A stretch of DNA of 64,000 nucleotides from Desertivirga xinjiangensis (GTDB taxonomy: Bacteria > Bacteroidota > Bacteroidia > Sphingobacteriales > Sphingobacteriaceae): contig NZ_JAFMZP010000004.1 of NCBI RefSeq assembly GCF_024436435.1, positions 496,001 to 560,000 on the forward strand, given 5' to 3'. The translations under genes were made by a program, and so were the position numbers. Below, piece by piece: positions 1-9,493 of the stretch (position 1 is its first letter; every line of letters begins with the position of its first letter). A model generated the notes under the pieces. It saw only the letters and a program-made list of their open reading frames with translations. It was not told the DNA's origin and searched no databases.

Positions 1-2327
1 TTAAATGTGTATTCCCCCGCGTCGAGGTTAGTATAAGCGGCATTATGTTTTGACCCCACAAAGTTCCAGTCTTTTTCAAAACCTTCGAGTTTATAAGCAT
101 AGCTGTTCTTTTCGGGAGAGGTAAAATTCAACGCAGCAAAATCAAAGGAGAATATCGATTGGTCATAATTGAGATTCAGTTCTTTAGTGTGACTGATGTG
201 TTCAGAAAGCGGAGAATCTTTTGACCCCGGAATAACTTTTTTGTTAAACAAGAGGAAATCGGTGATTACAACAGGCGGAGTAAACGTGTTGTATTGCAGC
301 TTTATGGGGTTAAATATGTTTAATCCTTTGTAGCCCGAGAAGTATACGTTGCCAAAAGTATCCTTAGCACAGGCATTAAACAAAAATTCATTTCCTTGCA
401 AGCCGTCGCTGGTGCCAAAGTTTTTCGTTTTCCTTGTTTCGGGATTAAAACAGCACAAGCCCTTATTGGTTCCCAGCCAAAGGTTACCGTTATTATCTTC
501 TACGATTCCGTTAATTACATCGTTAGGCAAGCCTTCTTTTTGTGTGAAAACTTTAAAGGTTCCCGACTTTCGATCCATCAGATTTAATCCATTAGCAGTT
601 CCAACCCAAAATCTTCCTTTGTGATCTTCAAGAATGCTAATTACGGTATTGTGGCTTATTGAATTGAGATTGCCTTTTTGGTGGCGATAATGGATAAAAT
701 GGTTAGCAGAAGGATTGTAAAGCTCCAGGCCACCTCCAGAAGTTCCAATCCAGATTCTACCTTGCTTGTCTCCAAAGATTGTGTAAATCAAATCATTGCT
801 CAAGCTGTTCGGATCTGAAGAATTGTGCTTGTAACTGAAGAAGCGTTTCGTTTTATGGTCATAACGACTCAACCCGCTATTCCAGCCTCCGGTCCAAATA
901 TCTTTGTTCCGATCAACCCAAACGGAGTTAAGCTCGTGTCCGCTGATGCCGGATGCATCTCCTGCCTTTGGTAAATAATGTTTGAAAGTTTTGTTTCGCT
1001 TGTCGAAAAAAGCCATACCTCCCCTGCGGGTCGCTAGTACCAGGGTGTCTTTGTTATATTCTTTGATCGACATGATCCCCACCTCGAAGCGTTTGATGTT
1101 TGGGTTGGGATAGTAAGTAAATACTTTGCTTGCGGGTTCGAAACTGTACAGGCCGTTTTCTACGACACCAAACCACATTTTCCCATCAGAGTCCCGTGTT
1201 ATCGATTCAATACCTTCAAACCTTGCGAAAGGGTAGCGATTATACAATGGGAATTTGAGTTGTGTGGGACTATAAAAGTTCACTCCGCCCGCCCAGGTTC
1301 CAATCCAGATATTTCCCCAGTTATCCTTATAGATAGAATGCAGCGAATCGTGACTCAGACTGCTGGAATTGATGATGCTCGGCTTAAACGTGGTGAAAAG
1401 GTTTCTGTCCGTATCAAAAATACAAAGACCTCCATTTTCAGTGCCGATCCAGAGTACGCCTGGTTCATTTTCAACCATGCAGCGAATATCATTGTGCGGC
1501 AGGCAGTTCAAATTTTGATTGTAGCTATAAGCCGGATCAGCTTTATAGGTTTTAAAGCTTTCGGTCTGCCTGTCAAACAGGGCCAGTCCGCCTTCACTCA
1601 TCCCAATCCAGATCCTTCCCCGCGAATCTTCGAAAAGCTCATGAATAATAGGACTTTGAATTGTTGTGCTGTTTCCCTGCTTTGCCTCGAAAACGTTAAT
1701 CCGCCCCGTTTTTCGATCAATATAAAACAAACCGTTCTCTGTTCCTACCCAAAGCAAACCCGTTTTGTCTAATAACAATTTGTTGATCTTGTCTGAAATG
1801 AGGTTGTTTAGCTGTTTCGGTTTTTGCCACTTTACAAAACTTTTTTTCTCTGGATAGAATTCGAAAAGACCTTTATCTGTTCCCAATAACAACTTTCCGT
1901 CTTTGTCCTCGCAAATATCCCGGATATCTGTCAGGCTTCCTGCCGGTTTAAAATGTTCAAAGGTTTCAGTTTTTGATACAAATCTGTCAAGCCCGTCCAC
2001 TGTAGCAATCCAAAGATGTCCCTTATGATCTTCGTAAATGTCATTAATGAAGTTTTCGCCGATGCTTTTTGAATTCCTGATTTCATTTCTAAAGACGGTA
2101 ACTTTGTTTCCATCGTACCGGTTTAATCCATCGCGCGTACCGAACCACATAAAACCGTATCGGTCTTTTGCTATTGCTTTTACAGTTGCCTGCGATAAAC
2201 CTTCTTCAATAGAAATATGCCTGAAGCTCAGCCGGGATGTTTGAGCAGAAGCAGGAACAGCCTGCAGCAACAGCAAAATGATAAAAGATCTTAGTGTGGT
2301 TAGTAAATGATTAGTGAGTTGTTGCAT
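1..2327 (-). CDS. Hybrid two-component system sensor/regulator (HTCS), N-terminal part, cut by the window edge
   Basis: The frame stays open from an ATG at 2327 down to base 1 (about 775 codons) and runs off the window. An N-terminal signal or anchor segment (FIILLLLQAVPASAQ) is followed by many Reg_prop beta-propeller repeats such as GFMWFGTRDGLNRYDG, GHLWIATVDGLDRF and GRIWIGTSGGGLELY. The last residues (FSFDFAALNFTSPEKNSYAY, then EGFEKDW) look like the start of a Y_Y_Y domain. This is the periplasmic sensor half of an HTCS. Full-length members continue with a membrane helix, histidine kinase, receiver and AraC-type HTH, all expected outside the window. It is divergent from susC, so it is the likely activator of the galactan locus. 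The kinase half is inferred, not seen. Confidence 0.93.
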   Translation of the reverse strand, partial: MQQLTNHLLTTLRSFIILLLLQAVPASAQTSRLSFRHISIEEGLSQATVKAIAKDRYGFMWFGTRDGLNRYDGNKVTVFRNEIRNSKSIGENFINDIYEDHKGHLWIATVDGLDRFVSKTETFEHFKPAGSLTDIRDICEDKDGKLLLGTDKGLFEFYPEKKSFVKWQKPKQLNNLISDKINKLLLDKTGLLWVGTENGLFYIDRKTGRINVFEAKQGNSTTIQSPIIHELFEDSRGRIWIGMSEGGLALFDRQTESFKTYKADPAYSYNQNLNCLPHNDIRCMVENEPGVLWIGTENGGLCIFDTDRNLFTTFKPSIINSSSLSHDSLHSIYKDNWGNIWIGTWAGGVNFYSPTQLKFPLYNRYPFARFEGIESITRDSDGKMWFGVVENGLYSFEPASKVFTYYPNPNIKRFEVGIMSIKEYNKDTLVLATRRGGMAFFDKRNKTFKHYLPKAGDASGISGHELNSVWVDRNKDIWTGGWNSGLSRYDHKTKRFFSYKHNSSDPNSLSNDLIYTIFGDKQGRIWIGTSGGGLELYNPSANHFIHYRHQKGNLNSISHNTVISILEDHKGRFWVGTANGLNLMDRKSGTFKVFTQKEGLPNDVINGIVEDNNGNLWLGTNKGLCCFNPETRKTKNFGTSDGLQGNEFLFNACAKDTFGNVYFSGYKGLNIFNPIKLQYNTFTPPVVITDFLLFNKKVIPGSKDSPLSEHISHTKELNLNYDQSIFSFDFAALNFTSPEKNSYAYKLEGFEKDWNFVGSKHNAAYTNLDAGEYTF

Positions 2328-2368
2328 CAGATTGCTTATCAGTACAGCGCGAACGAGGACAAGTTACA

Positions 2369-2376
2369 CAAATTTA
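2369..2376 (-). promoter_or_regulatory. Candidate -7 element (TAAATTTG) of the HTCS gene
   Basis: Read on the minus strand this is TAAATTTG, an exact match to the Bacteroidota -7 consensus TAnnTTTG. It lies about 42 bases before the HTCS start codon. No convincing -33 TTTG box was identified. Confidence 0.4.
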
Positions 2377-2413
2377 AACTTCAAGCCCAATCGAAACATC
2401 AATATGGCGTTTA

Positions 2414-2460
2414 TGAGCGTAAAAAGCACTTTTGAGCTAAACAAAAGCACGTTAGAGCAA
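2414..2460. promoter_or_regulatory. Phased direct repeats, candidate HTCS operator upstream of susC
   Basis: GAGC recurs at 2415, 2434 and 2455, and AAAAGCAC recurs at 2422 and 2443, giving a spacing of 19-21 bases (about two helical turns). The repeats lie about 90-135 bases before the susC start, in the gap between the divergent HTCS and susC genes. HTCS proteins bind through an AraC-type domain that commonly recognises direct repeats. The assignment rests on position and phasing only. Confidence 0.45.
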
Positions 2461-2549
2461 AGCCAAAAAACGCCGATTGCTGTTATTTGTTAAACCTTTT
2501 TCGGACACAAATAGCCGAAAATGACGAACCAATTTTTAAACTAATATAA

Positions 2550-5537
2550 ATGTCAACTATGTCGAGTATTTCTAACTTGAGAGGAAGGTGGCTTCTTTTG
2601 ATGGTGATTTTTTCTGTGATTTCTCTTTTTTCTTTTGGGCAGGGAAACCTAACCGTTACGGGTATAGTAACGTCTGCCTCAGACCAGGAAGTACTTCCGG
2701 GTGTATCAGTTAAAGTTAAAGGGAACCAAACCGGAACTTCAACCAACGCAGAGGGAAAGTTCACGATAAGAGTTTCTGACCTCAATCAAACACTGGTTTT
2801 TAGTTTCATCGGCTTCAAAACAACAGAAGTAAACCTTCAGGGACGAAGCTTAATTACGGTTAGACTGGAGGATGAAGCGAAAAGCCTTAATGAGGTTGTG
2901 ATAGTGGGATATGGAACTACCCGGAAAAAAGACTTAACAGGGTCAGTTGCTGTAGTGGACGCAAGGGATTTTCAAAAGGGAAACATGACCTCGCCCGAGC
3001 AACTGATTGCAGGAAAAGTACCTGGAGTGGCTATTACCTCTAACAGCGGTCAACCGGGCGCAGGAAGTACTATTCGTATCCGGGGTGGTTCTTCCTTAAA
3101 TGCAAGCAACGATCCGCTTATTGTTATTGATGGTGTTCCGGTAGAAAATTCTTCCGTTTCAGGAGCTTCAAATCCTTTGAGCTTTATTAATCCGAACGAT
3201 ATTGAGTCATTCACTGTACTTAAAGATGCTTCGGCTTCGGCAATTTATGGTGCAAGAGCTTCGAATGGTGTGATCATTATTACCACTAAGAAAGGCTCAA
3301 GCGACAGGTTTAAAGTCACATTTAATACGCTTAACTCTGTGGCAAACGTCTACAAATATGTAGATGTACTTTCGGGGGATCAGATCAGGGAGATCGTAAA
3401 TGCAAGCAATAAAGATCCTTTGAAAGCCCGGCTTGGCACAGAAAATACTGACTGGCAGAAAGAAATTTATCATGCGGCATTTGGCACAGATAATAACCTG
3501 AGCTTCAGCGGAGGACTTAAGGAACTGCCTTACCGCGTGTCCTTGGGTTATCAAAACCAGAACGGTGTACTAAAAACAGATAATCTTCAAAAGACTTCCC
3601 TGGCTTTAGTCTTGAATCCTACATTTTTCGATAAGCATCTTTCAGTAAATGTAAATTTAAAAGGAAGTGCCCAGAGAGCTCGTTTTGCAAATACAGCAGC
3701 AATTGGAAGTGCAGTTAGTTTTGACCCCACTCAGCCAATCCGAACTAGTAGTCCCCGTTTCGGTGGTTATTTCGAACATCTAAATGGAACAGAGCTTTAC
3801 AACCTGCAAGGCAGAAACCCGGTAGGATTATTGGAGCAGAGGGAGGATATCGGCAATCCTATCAGAAGTATTGGAAATGTTCAGCTGGACTACAAGTTTC
3901 ATTTTCTTCGCGACCTTCGCCTGAACGTTAACGCCGGATACGACGCAGCTAAAGGCAAAGGAACTGTCTATGTAGCAGATAGTGCCGCTGCAGAATATCT
4001 AACCAAAGGTTTGAACAATCGGTATCAGCAAAACAGGACTAACACCGTTTTTGAAACGTATTTGAATTATGTTAAAGACATAAAAACGATTAAAAGCCGT
4101 ATTGATGCAACTGCGGGATATTCATACAACGATTTCAAAACTAAAGTATTCTTTTTCCCGGGCTACAATGCTGCGGGAGAAAAGCTTGAGAACTCTGATC
4201 CGGCTTTCCCATATGATATTCCAAGGTATCGATTGATCTCTCTTTTTGGTCGTGCAAATTACAATTACAATGATAAGTATTTGCTTACAGCTACCGTACG
4301 CCGCGATGGATCTTCCCGGTTTGGCGAGCACAATAAATACGGCGTATTTCCTTCGGTTGCTGCAGCATGGACAATCAGCAATGAACCCTTTCTGAAAAAT
4401 GTAAGCAGCGTCTCTAGTTTAAAACTGCGTCTGGGTTATGGAGTAACGGGGCAGCAGGATGGAATTGAAAACTTTGGCTATCTGGCCAGCTACAGTCTAA
4501 GTCAGAACACTACCAGTTATCAGTTTGGCGATGCTTTTTATCAAATGTACAGGCCGAGTGGTTACATCGCCGGTATAAAATGGGAAGAAACAGCAACTTC
4601 CAATATTGCGCTGGATTATGGTTTCTTAAATAACCGTATATCGGGAAGTATTGAGTATTATTATAAGAAAACTAAAGATTTGTTAGCAAGGGCTCCACAG
4701 GCTGCCGGAACAAATTTCTCGGCTGAGGCAACTCAAAATATTGGTAATATGGAGAACCGTGGGATTGAGTTTAATATTAGTGCGCAACCCATTCGCACTA
4801 ACACCTTAACCTGGGATGCTTCCTTCAACATCACCTACAATAAAAATAAGATCACTAATCTTACTCTTGTTCCTAATGATCCTAATTATTCAGGAGCGCC
4901 AACAGGAGGTATTACCAGTGGGGCAGGAGGGCAAACATCCCAGCTTAATCCGGTGGGCGGCACAAGAAATACCTTCTACCTCTTTCGCCAGTTGTATGAC
5001 GCTTCAGGGAACCCGGTCGATGGCGTTTTTGAGGATATCAACGGAGATGGTGTCATCAGTTTGGACGACAGATATTTAAGTGAAAGTGCTGTTCCTGATT
5101 ATTTCCTGGGATATACAAACAATATCACCTATAAAAAATGGAGTACAGGTTTTGTTCTGCGTGCTAATTTGGGTAATTACTTGTATAACAATAATTACAG
5201 TGCAACAGGAACCTTTAATCAGATAACCGGTTCTGCCGTAGTTTATAATGCTTCAGTAAATTACCTGGCAACTGGTTTCAGAGGCAGCGACTTCCAGGTT
5301 TTGAGCGACTATTACCTCCAAAATGCATCCTTTCTGAAAATGGACAACTTTAACATTTCATATAATGCAGGGAAAGTATTCCGGCAAAATGCCAACCTTC
5401 AGGTTAGCGGAGTCATTCAAAATGTTTTCACCATAACCAAATACAAAGGCATTGATCCGGAAGTGAACGGCGGGGTGGATAACAATCTTTATCCTCGTCC
5501 GCGAACTTTCTCCATTGGATTAAACCTAACCTATTAA
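2550..5537 (+). CDS. SusC/RagA-type TonB-dependent outer-membrane transporter
   Basis: 995 residues, the usual SusC size. It has a signal peptide (WLLLMVIFSVISLFSFGQG), then a carboxypeptidase-regulatory-like domain at about residues 33-110 (VTGIVTSASDQEVLPGVSVK). The plug domain contains DLTGSVAVVDARDF, IRIRGGSSLNASNDPLIVID and IYGARASNGVIIITTKKG. A 22-strand barrel region follows and ends in the aromatic FSIGLNLTY. It should import galactan oligosaccharides together with the SusD lipoprotein encoded 33 bases downstream. The ATG at 2550 is used; a second ATG at 2559 is also possible. It is first in an apparent operon running to 14519. Confidence 0.97.
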   Translation: MSTMSSISNLRGRWLLLMVIFSVISLFSFGQGNLTVTGIVTSASDQEVLPGVSVKVKGNQTGTSTNAEGKFTIRVSDLNQTLVFSFIGFKTTEVNLQGRSLITVRLEDEAKSLNEVVIVGYGTTRKKDLTGSVAVVDARDFQKGNMTSPEQLIAGKVPGVAITSNSGQPGAGSTIRIRGGSSLNASNDPLIVIDGVPVENSSVSGASNPLSFINPNDIESFTVLKDASASAIYGARASNGVIIITTKKGSSDRFKVTFNTLNSVANVYKYVDVLSGDQIREIVNASNKDPLKARLGTENTDWQKEIYHAAFGTDNNLSFSGGLKELPYRVSLGYQNQNGVLKTDNLQKTSLALVLNPTFFDKHLSVNVNLKGSAQRARFANTAAIGSAVSFDPTQPIRTSSPRFGGYFEHLNGTELYNLQGRNPVGLLEQREDIGNPIRSIGNVQLDYKFHFLRDLRLNVNAGYDAAKGKGTVYVADSAAAEYLTKGLNNRYQQNRTNTVFETYLNYVKDIKTIKSRIDATAGYSYNDFKTKVFFFPGYNAAGEKLENSDPAFPYDIPRYRLISLFGRANYNYNDKYLLTATVRRDGSSRFGEHNKYGVFPSVAAAWTISNEPFLKNVSSVSSLKLRLGYGVTGQQDGIENFGYLASYSLSQNTTSYQFGDAFYQMYRPSGYIAGIKWEETATSNIALDYGFLNNRISGSIEYYYKKTKDLLARAPQAAGTNFSAEATQNIGNMENRGIEFNISAQPIRTNTLTWDASFNITYNKNKITNLTLVPNDPNYSGAPTGGITSGAGGQTSQLNPVGGTRNTFYLFRQLYDASGNPVDGVFEDINGDGVISLDDRYLSESAVPDYFLGYTNNITYKKWSTGFVLRANLGNYLYNNNYSATGTFNQITGSAVVYNASVNYLATGFRGSDFQVLSDYYLQNASFLKMDNFNISYNAGKVFRQNANLQVSGVIQNVFTITKYKGIDPEVNGGVDNNLYPRPRTFSIGLNLTY

Positions 5538-5570
5538 GCATTGATAGAATCAACATTAAAGAGACATAAC

Positions 5571-7196
5571 ATGAATTCTTATAAAAATATTTTCGCACTT
5601 GCTTTTTGGGCTGCCTTTTTGCCAATAGCATTGGCTTCCTGCTCAAAATTAGACCTGAAACCAACTAACGATGTGGTGGCAGAAGACGTGTATGCTACTC
5701 CATTGGGATATAAGCAGGCACTTGCTAAAGTATACGGAGGTTTTGCTCTAACCGGAAACGCGACTACAGGCAGCCAGGATATCCCGGAAAGTATTATTCG
5801 CGATGAAGGAAATTCTGACTTCTTGCGTCTTTACTGGAATTTACAGGAACTCACTACAGATGAAGCGGCGTGGTCATGGCCAAGTGATCCCGGAGTACAG
5901 GGCTTGCATGAGATGAGATGGTCGTCAATAAACGCTATTGCAAATGGACTTTACTACAGGTCTTTCTTTCAAATTACCCTGGCTAACGATTTTATAAGAC
6001 AGGCATCGGATGCTAACATTTCCAAAAGAGGAATAAGTGGAGCAGATGCTGACGAATTAAAAAATTTCAGGGCAGAAGCCAGGTTTCTCAGAGCGTATCA
6101 GTATTGGGTGTTGATGGATTTATATGCAAATCCTCCCCTGGTAACAGAAGCCGACGAGGTGGGTTCAGGCAAGCTCCCTCAACAAATTCAACGGAAAGAC
6201 TTGTTCAATTATATTGAATCTGAACTTAAGGATCTGGAGAATTTACTCCCTGCTCCAAAAGAAAATGAATATGGAAGAGCAGACAGGGCGGCAGCATGGG
6301 CTTTGTTAGCCAGGATGTATTTGAATGCAGAGGTATATACTGGAACTGCCCGGTATACAGACGCTATTACCTATTCTAAAAAAATTATTGACGCCGGTTA
6401 TACACTACACCCAAAATATCGCGAGCTAACCATTGCAGATAATCATTTAAATACTGATGAAAATATTTTCATGATTGCTTATGATGGTACCTATACTCAA
6501 AATTTCGGAGGTACAAGTTATCTGATGCATGGACCGGCCAATGTTCCTGCCGATATAAGCGGTTCAAACGGCGACTGGGGCGGTTTACGCTTCACCGAGA
6601 ACTTTGTAAACCTTTTTGCTGATAAAACAGGAAATACGGATAGGAGAGCCCAGTTCTATACCGGCACCACTGCAAGGCCACAAACGCTTGAAATGACAGA
6701 GATCTATCTAAGCACGGCAGGCTACTCTAGTACCAAATACAGGAATTATACAAGGACCGGTGAACTTGCTCCTCATATCGACCCTAAAAAGGATTTTGCA
6801 GACATTGATTTCCCTCTTTTCCGCTTTGCTGAGATTTACCTGATCTATGCAGAAGCTGTTTTGCGCGGGGGGACCGGAGGCGACGCGGGTACTGCTTTGA
6901 CTTACATGAATGCCTTAAGAACCAGGGCGTATGATGGCAGCACTGCAGGAAATCTAAATTCATCACAGTTAACCCTGGATTTTATTCTCGACGAAAGAGG
7001 TCGCGAGCTTTATTATGAAGCACACCGAAGAACTGATTTGATCCGCTTCAACAGATTTACCACCAGCGGATACTTGTGGGCATGGAAAGGCGGAGTAAGG
7101 AACGGGGCTGCGGTTTCAGACAAATACAATATTTTCCCGCTTCCTCCAACAGATCTGTCTTCCAACCCCAACCTTAAACAGAATAAAGATTATTAA
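5571..7196 (+). CDS. SusD/RagB-family glycan-binding outer-membrane lipoprotein
   Basis: The ATG at 5571 is preferred over the upstream in-frame ATG at 5541, because it puts a lipoprotein signal at the N-terminus (MNSYKNIFALAFWAAFLPIA, then LASC). The protein is 541 residues with typical SusD features: FRAEARFLRAYQYWVLMDLY, a TPR-like helical core with RADRAAAWALLARMYLNAEVY, and a C-terminal FILDERGRELYYEAHRRTDL. It forms the surface lid of the SusC transporter and binds the glycan. Its position directly after susC is diagnostic. Confidence 0.97.
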   Translation: MNSYKNIFALAFWAAFLPIALASCSKLDLKPTNDVVAEDVYATPLGYKQALAKVYGGFALTGNATTGSQDIPESIIRDEGNSDFLRLYWNLQELTTDEAAWSWPSDPGVQGLHEMRWSSINAIANGLYYRSFFQITLANDFIRQASDANISKRGISGADADELKNFRAEARFLRAYQYWVLMDLYANPPLVTEADEVGSGKLPQQIQRKDLFNYIESELKDLENLLPAPKENEYGRADRAAAWALLARMYLNAEVYTGTARYTDAITYSKKIIDAGYTLHPKYRELTIADNHLNTDENIFMIAYDGTYTQNFGGTSYLMHGPANVPADISGSNGDWGGLRFTENFVNLFADKTGNTDRRAQFYTGTTARPQTLEMTEIYLSTAGYSSTKYRNYTRTGELAPHIDPKKDFADIDFPLFRFAEIYLIYAEAVLRGGTGGDAGTALTYMNALRTRAYDGSTAGNLNSSQLTLDFILDERGRELYYEAHRRTDLIRFNRFTTSGYLWAWKGGVRNGAAVSDKYNIFPLPPTDLSSNPNLKQNKDY

Positions 7197-7214
7197 TTCA
7201 TAAACCCTCACAAA

Positions 7215-8324
7215 ATGAAAAAGTCATTAAGCGCGGTTTTACTTATGATATTGTTCCCCTTTCTATTTATTTCGTGCGAGAAAGAGTTAGAACAAAAGAT
7301 GTTACTTGCTCCGGCTGGAGTGCCAGACTTTACAACAACAGCTCAAAGCGTGGTGCTTTCAGCCAATACAGATAATTCAAAGGTCGTTACCTTTAAATTC
7401 AATAAGCCGGATTATGGTGTAAAGGTTGTTCCAACCTTCACGCTTCAGTTTGATGTTCCTGCAGATACCACAGGTGAAAATGCATGGGGTAAGGCTGTGG
7501 ACGTAAAATTGACGGGAGACAGCACGGAGAAGTCGTACACCGGAAAGGATTTCAACTCCCTCCTGGTTAACCAGTTAAAATTACCTACAGGCACTCAGAG
7601 TGAAATTGTAGTTCGACTGAAGTCGGACATTAACCAGCCTACCGGCGACGCTACTACTGTGAAGCCTGTTTATTCAGTGCTGACGATGACCGTTACTCCT
7701 TATCAGGCTGTGATTGTTTACCCGGCGCTATTGGTAAGAGGTACTCAAGCATGGGTTACTCCGGCTACACGAACTGAGGGCTTCCTTCTCACATCAGCTA
7801 ACTTCAACAACAAATATGAAGGCTACGTATACTTGCCAAACGCAAGCGGTTGGGGTGGAGATAATTTCATACTGGAATCAACAAGTACGGGTAAAGTTTA
7901 CGGATGGGGGACCAGCGCAACAACGCTAAGTGAAGGTGGAGGAAATTTGTGGCTTAGTCCGGCTCCGAACTATATGAAGGTTAACGTTGACCTGGATGCG
8001 ATGACGATAAGCTATACTCCGGTGACGTTTTATATTTCCGGAGATGACAATAACTGGAGTACTTCTGCAAACCCGATGACTTATGATCCTTCAACCAGGA
8101 AATGGGTAGCAAATAACGTTTCGCTAACTGCAGGTAAAAAGTTTGTTTTCACGTCTAATGGAAGTTATGATATCAGTTATAAAGTAAACAGTGAAGGCCA
8201 GCTTGTATACGCCGGGCCACCAGCATGGACTGGAAACAACATAACAGTACCAAACAATGGAACTTTTAAAGTAACGCTTGATTTAAGTCAGGGAGACGGT
8301 AGATACACATATTCAATAGAATAG
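7215..8324 (+). CDS. SusE/SusF-like surface glycan-binding lipoprotein
   Basis: 369 residues with a lipoprotein signal (MILFPFLFISC). The N-terminal part matches the SusE pattern: VVLSANTDNSKVVTFKFNKP, then DYG. The C-terminal part (FYISGDDNNWSTSANPMTYD) looks like the starch-binding-type beta domains of SusE/SusF. It lies 18 bases after susD and before the GH53 gene, where surface glycan-binding proteins usually sit. Substrate specificity is inferred from the neighbouring GH53 and GH2 genes. Confidence 0.85.
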   Translation: MKKSLSAVLLMILFPFLFISCEKELEQKMLLAPAGVPDFTTTAQSVVLSANTDNSKVVTFKFNKPDYGVKVVPTFTLQFDVPADTTGENAWGKAVDVKLTGDSTEKSYTGKDFNSLLVNQLKLPTGTQSEIVVRLKSDINQPTGDATTVKPVYSVLTMTVTPYQAVIVYPALLVRGTQAWVTPATRTEGFLLTSANFNNKYEGYVYLPNASGWGGDNFILESTSTGKVYGWGTSATTLSEGGGNLWLSPAPNYMKVNVDLDAMTISYTPVTFYISGDDNNWSTSANPMTYDPSTRKWVANNVSLTAGKKFVFTSNGSYDISYKVNSEGQLVYAGPPAWTGNNITVPNNGTFKVTLDLSQGDGRYTYSIE

Positions 8325-8355
8325 TAAGAATCTTAAACTTAAAACAGAAAAACTG

Positions 8356-9414
8356 ATGATTAAGTCGATAAAACAATTTCTGCCTGCATTGCTAATCCTG
8401 ATAGTTTTAGTAATTGCTTGTAAAAAAACAAGCGGTACTAATGCAGGGGAAGAACCGGATACCACCGATCCTGTCGATCAGGGAACAGCCCTTGCTAAAG
8501 GAGCTGACATAAGCTGGCTCACCGAGATGGAGGCTGCAGGCATTAAATTCTATAACAATGCCGGTACGCAGCAGGATCTGTTACAGATCCTGAAGGATAA
8601 GGGAATGAATACTATCCGATTGCGGGTCTGGGTAAATCCTTCTGATGGCTGGTGTAATAAGGCTGACGTTCTGGCAAAGGCTATCAGAGCTAAAAATATG
8701 GGCTTCAGAATTATGATCGATTTCCATTACAGCGATTCATGGGCCGATCCTGGTAAGCAAACAAAACCCGCTGCCTGGGTTGCCCAAGCTATTGCGGGTC
8801 TGAAAACTTCCGTTTACGATCACACTGTAGATGTTCTTACTCTTTTAAAAAACAATAATATTAGTCCGGAATGGGTACAGGTTGGTAATGAAACCAACAA
8901 TGGCATGCTGTGGGAAGAAGGTAAAGCTTCATTCAATATGAAAAACTTTGCTGATCTGATAAATAGTGGTTACAGCGGAGTGAAGTCGGTTTATCCAGGT
9001 GCAAAAGTTATCGTACATATCTCTAATGGTTATGATAATTCCCTGTTTCGCTGGATGTTTGATGGGCTGAAGAATAACGGTGCGCAATGGGATGTGATCG
9101 GAATGTCTCTTTACCCGGCTACGAACGAGTGGCAGTCTAAGAACAATCAATGCCTGAGCAATATGCAGGATATGGTGGCAAGATATGGCAAAGAAGTAAT
9201 GGTAGTAGAAGTGGGGATGCCAGCTGCTGATGCAACAGAAGCAAAATCCTTTATTGCTGATCTGATCACGAAAGTAAAGTCAATTCCGAATAATAAGGGA
9301 CTTGGAGTTTTGTATTGGGAACCTCAGAGTTACAATAGCTGGAAGGGATATAAATTGGGTGCTTTTACAGATAACGGTCGTCCAGGTGTTGCTCTTGATG
9401 CCTTTATGAATTGA
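8356..9414 (+). CDS. GH53 arabinogalactan endo-beta-1,4-galactanase, lipoprotein
   Basis: 352 residues. A lipoprotein signal (LLILIVLVIACKK) suggests surface anchoring. From residue 47 it follows the GH53 pattern: KGADISWLTEMEAAGIKF, NTIRLRVWVNPSDGWC, FRIMIDFHYSDSWADPGKQ. The likely acid/base is E179 in VQVGNET and the likely nucleophile is E285 in VMVVEVGMP. The family hydrolyses internal beta-1,4-galactosyl bonds of type I arabinogalactan and galactan, and so defines the probable substrate of the locus. It should cut the polymer at the cell surface for SusCD import. Confidence 0.95.
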   Translation: MIKSIKQFLPALLILIVLVIACKKTSGTNAGEEPDTTDPVDQGTALAKGADISWLTEMEAAGIKFYNNAGTQQDLLQILKDKGMNTIRLRVWVNPSDGWCNKADVLAKAIRAKNMGFRIMIDFHYSDSWADPGKQTKPAAWVAQAIAGLKTSVYDHTVDVLTLLKNNNISPEWVQVGNETNNGMLWEEGKASFNMKNFADLINSGYSGVKSVYPGAKVIVHISNGYDNSLFRWMFDGLKNNGAQWDVIGMSLYPATNEWQSKNNQCLSNMQDMVARYGKEVMVVEVGMPAADATEAKSFIADLITKVKSIPNNKGLGVLYWEPQSYNSWKGYKLGAFTDNGRPGVALDAFMN

Positions 9415-9493
9415 TCATATCAAAAAACACCGGGAATATAGCTAACAATTGGTGAAACAGTAAATACAGGAACACACTTTCAAAATATTCTAA

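Noticed and set aside
2483-2785. 100-codon minus-strand frame over the start of susC
   Set aside because: It overlaps the SusC signal peptide and regulatory domain and has no recognisable features.
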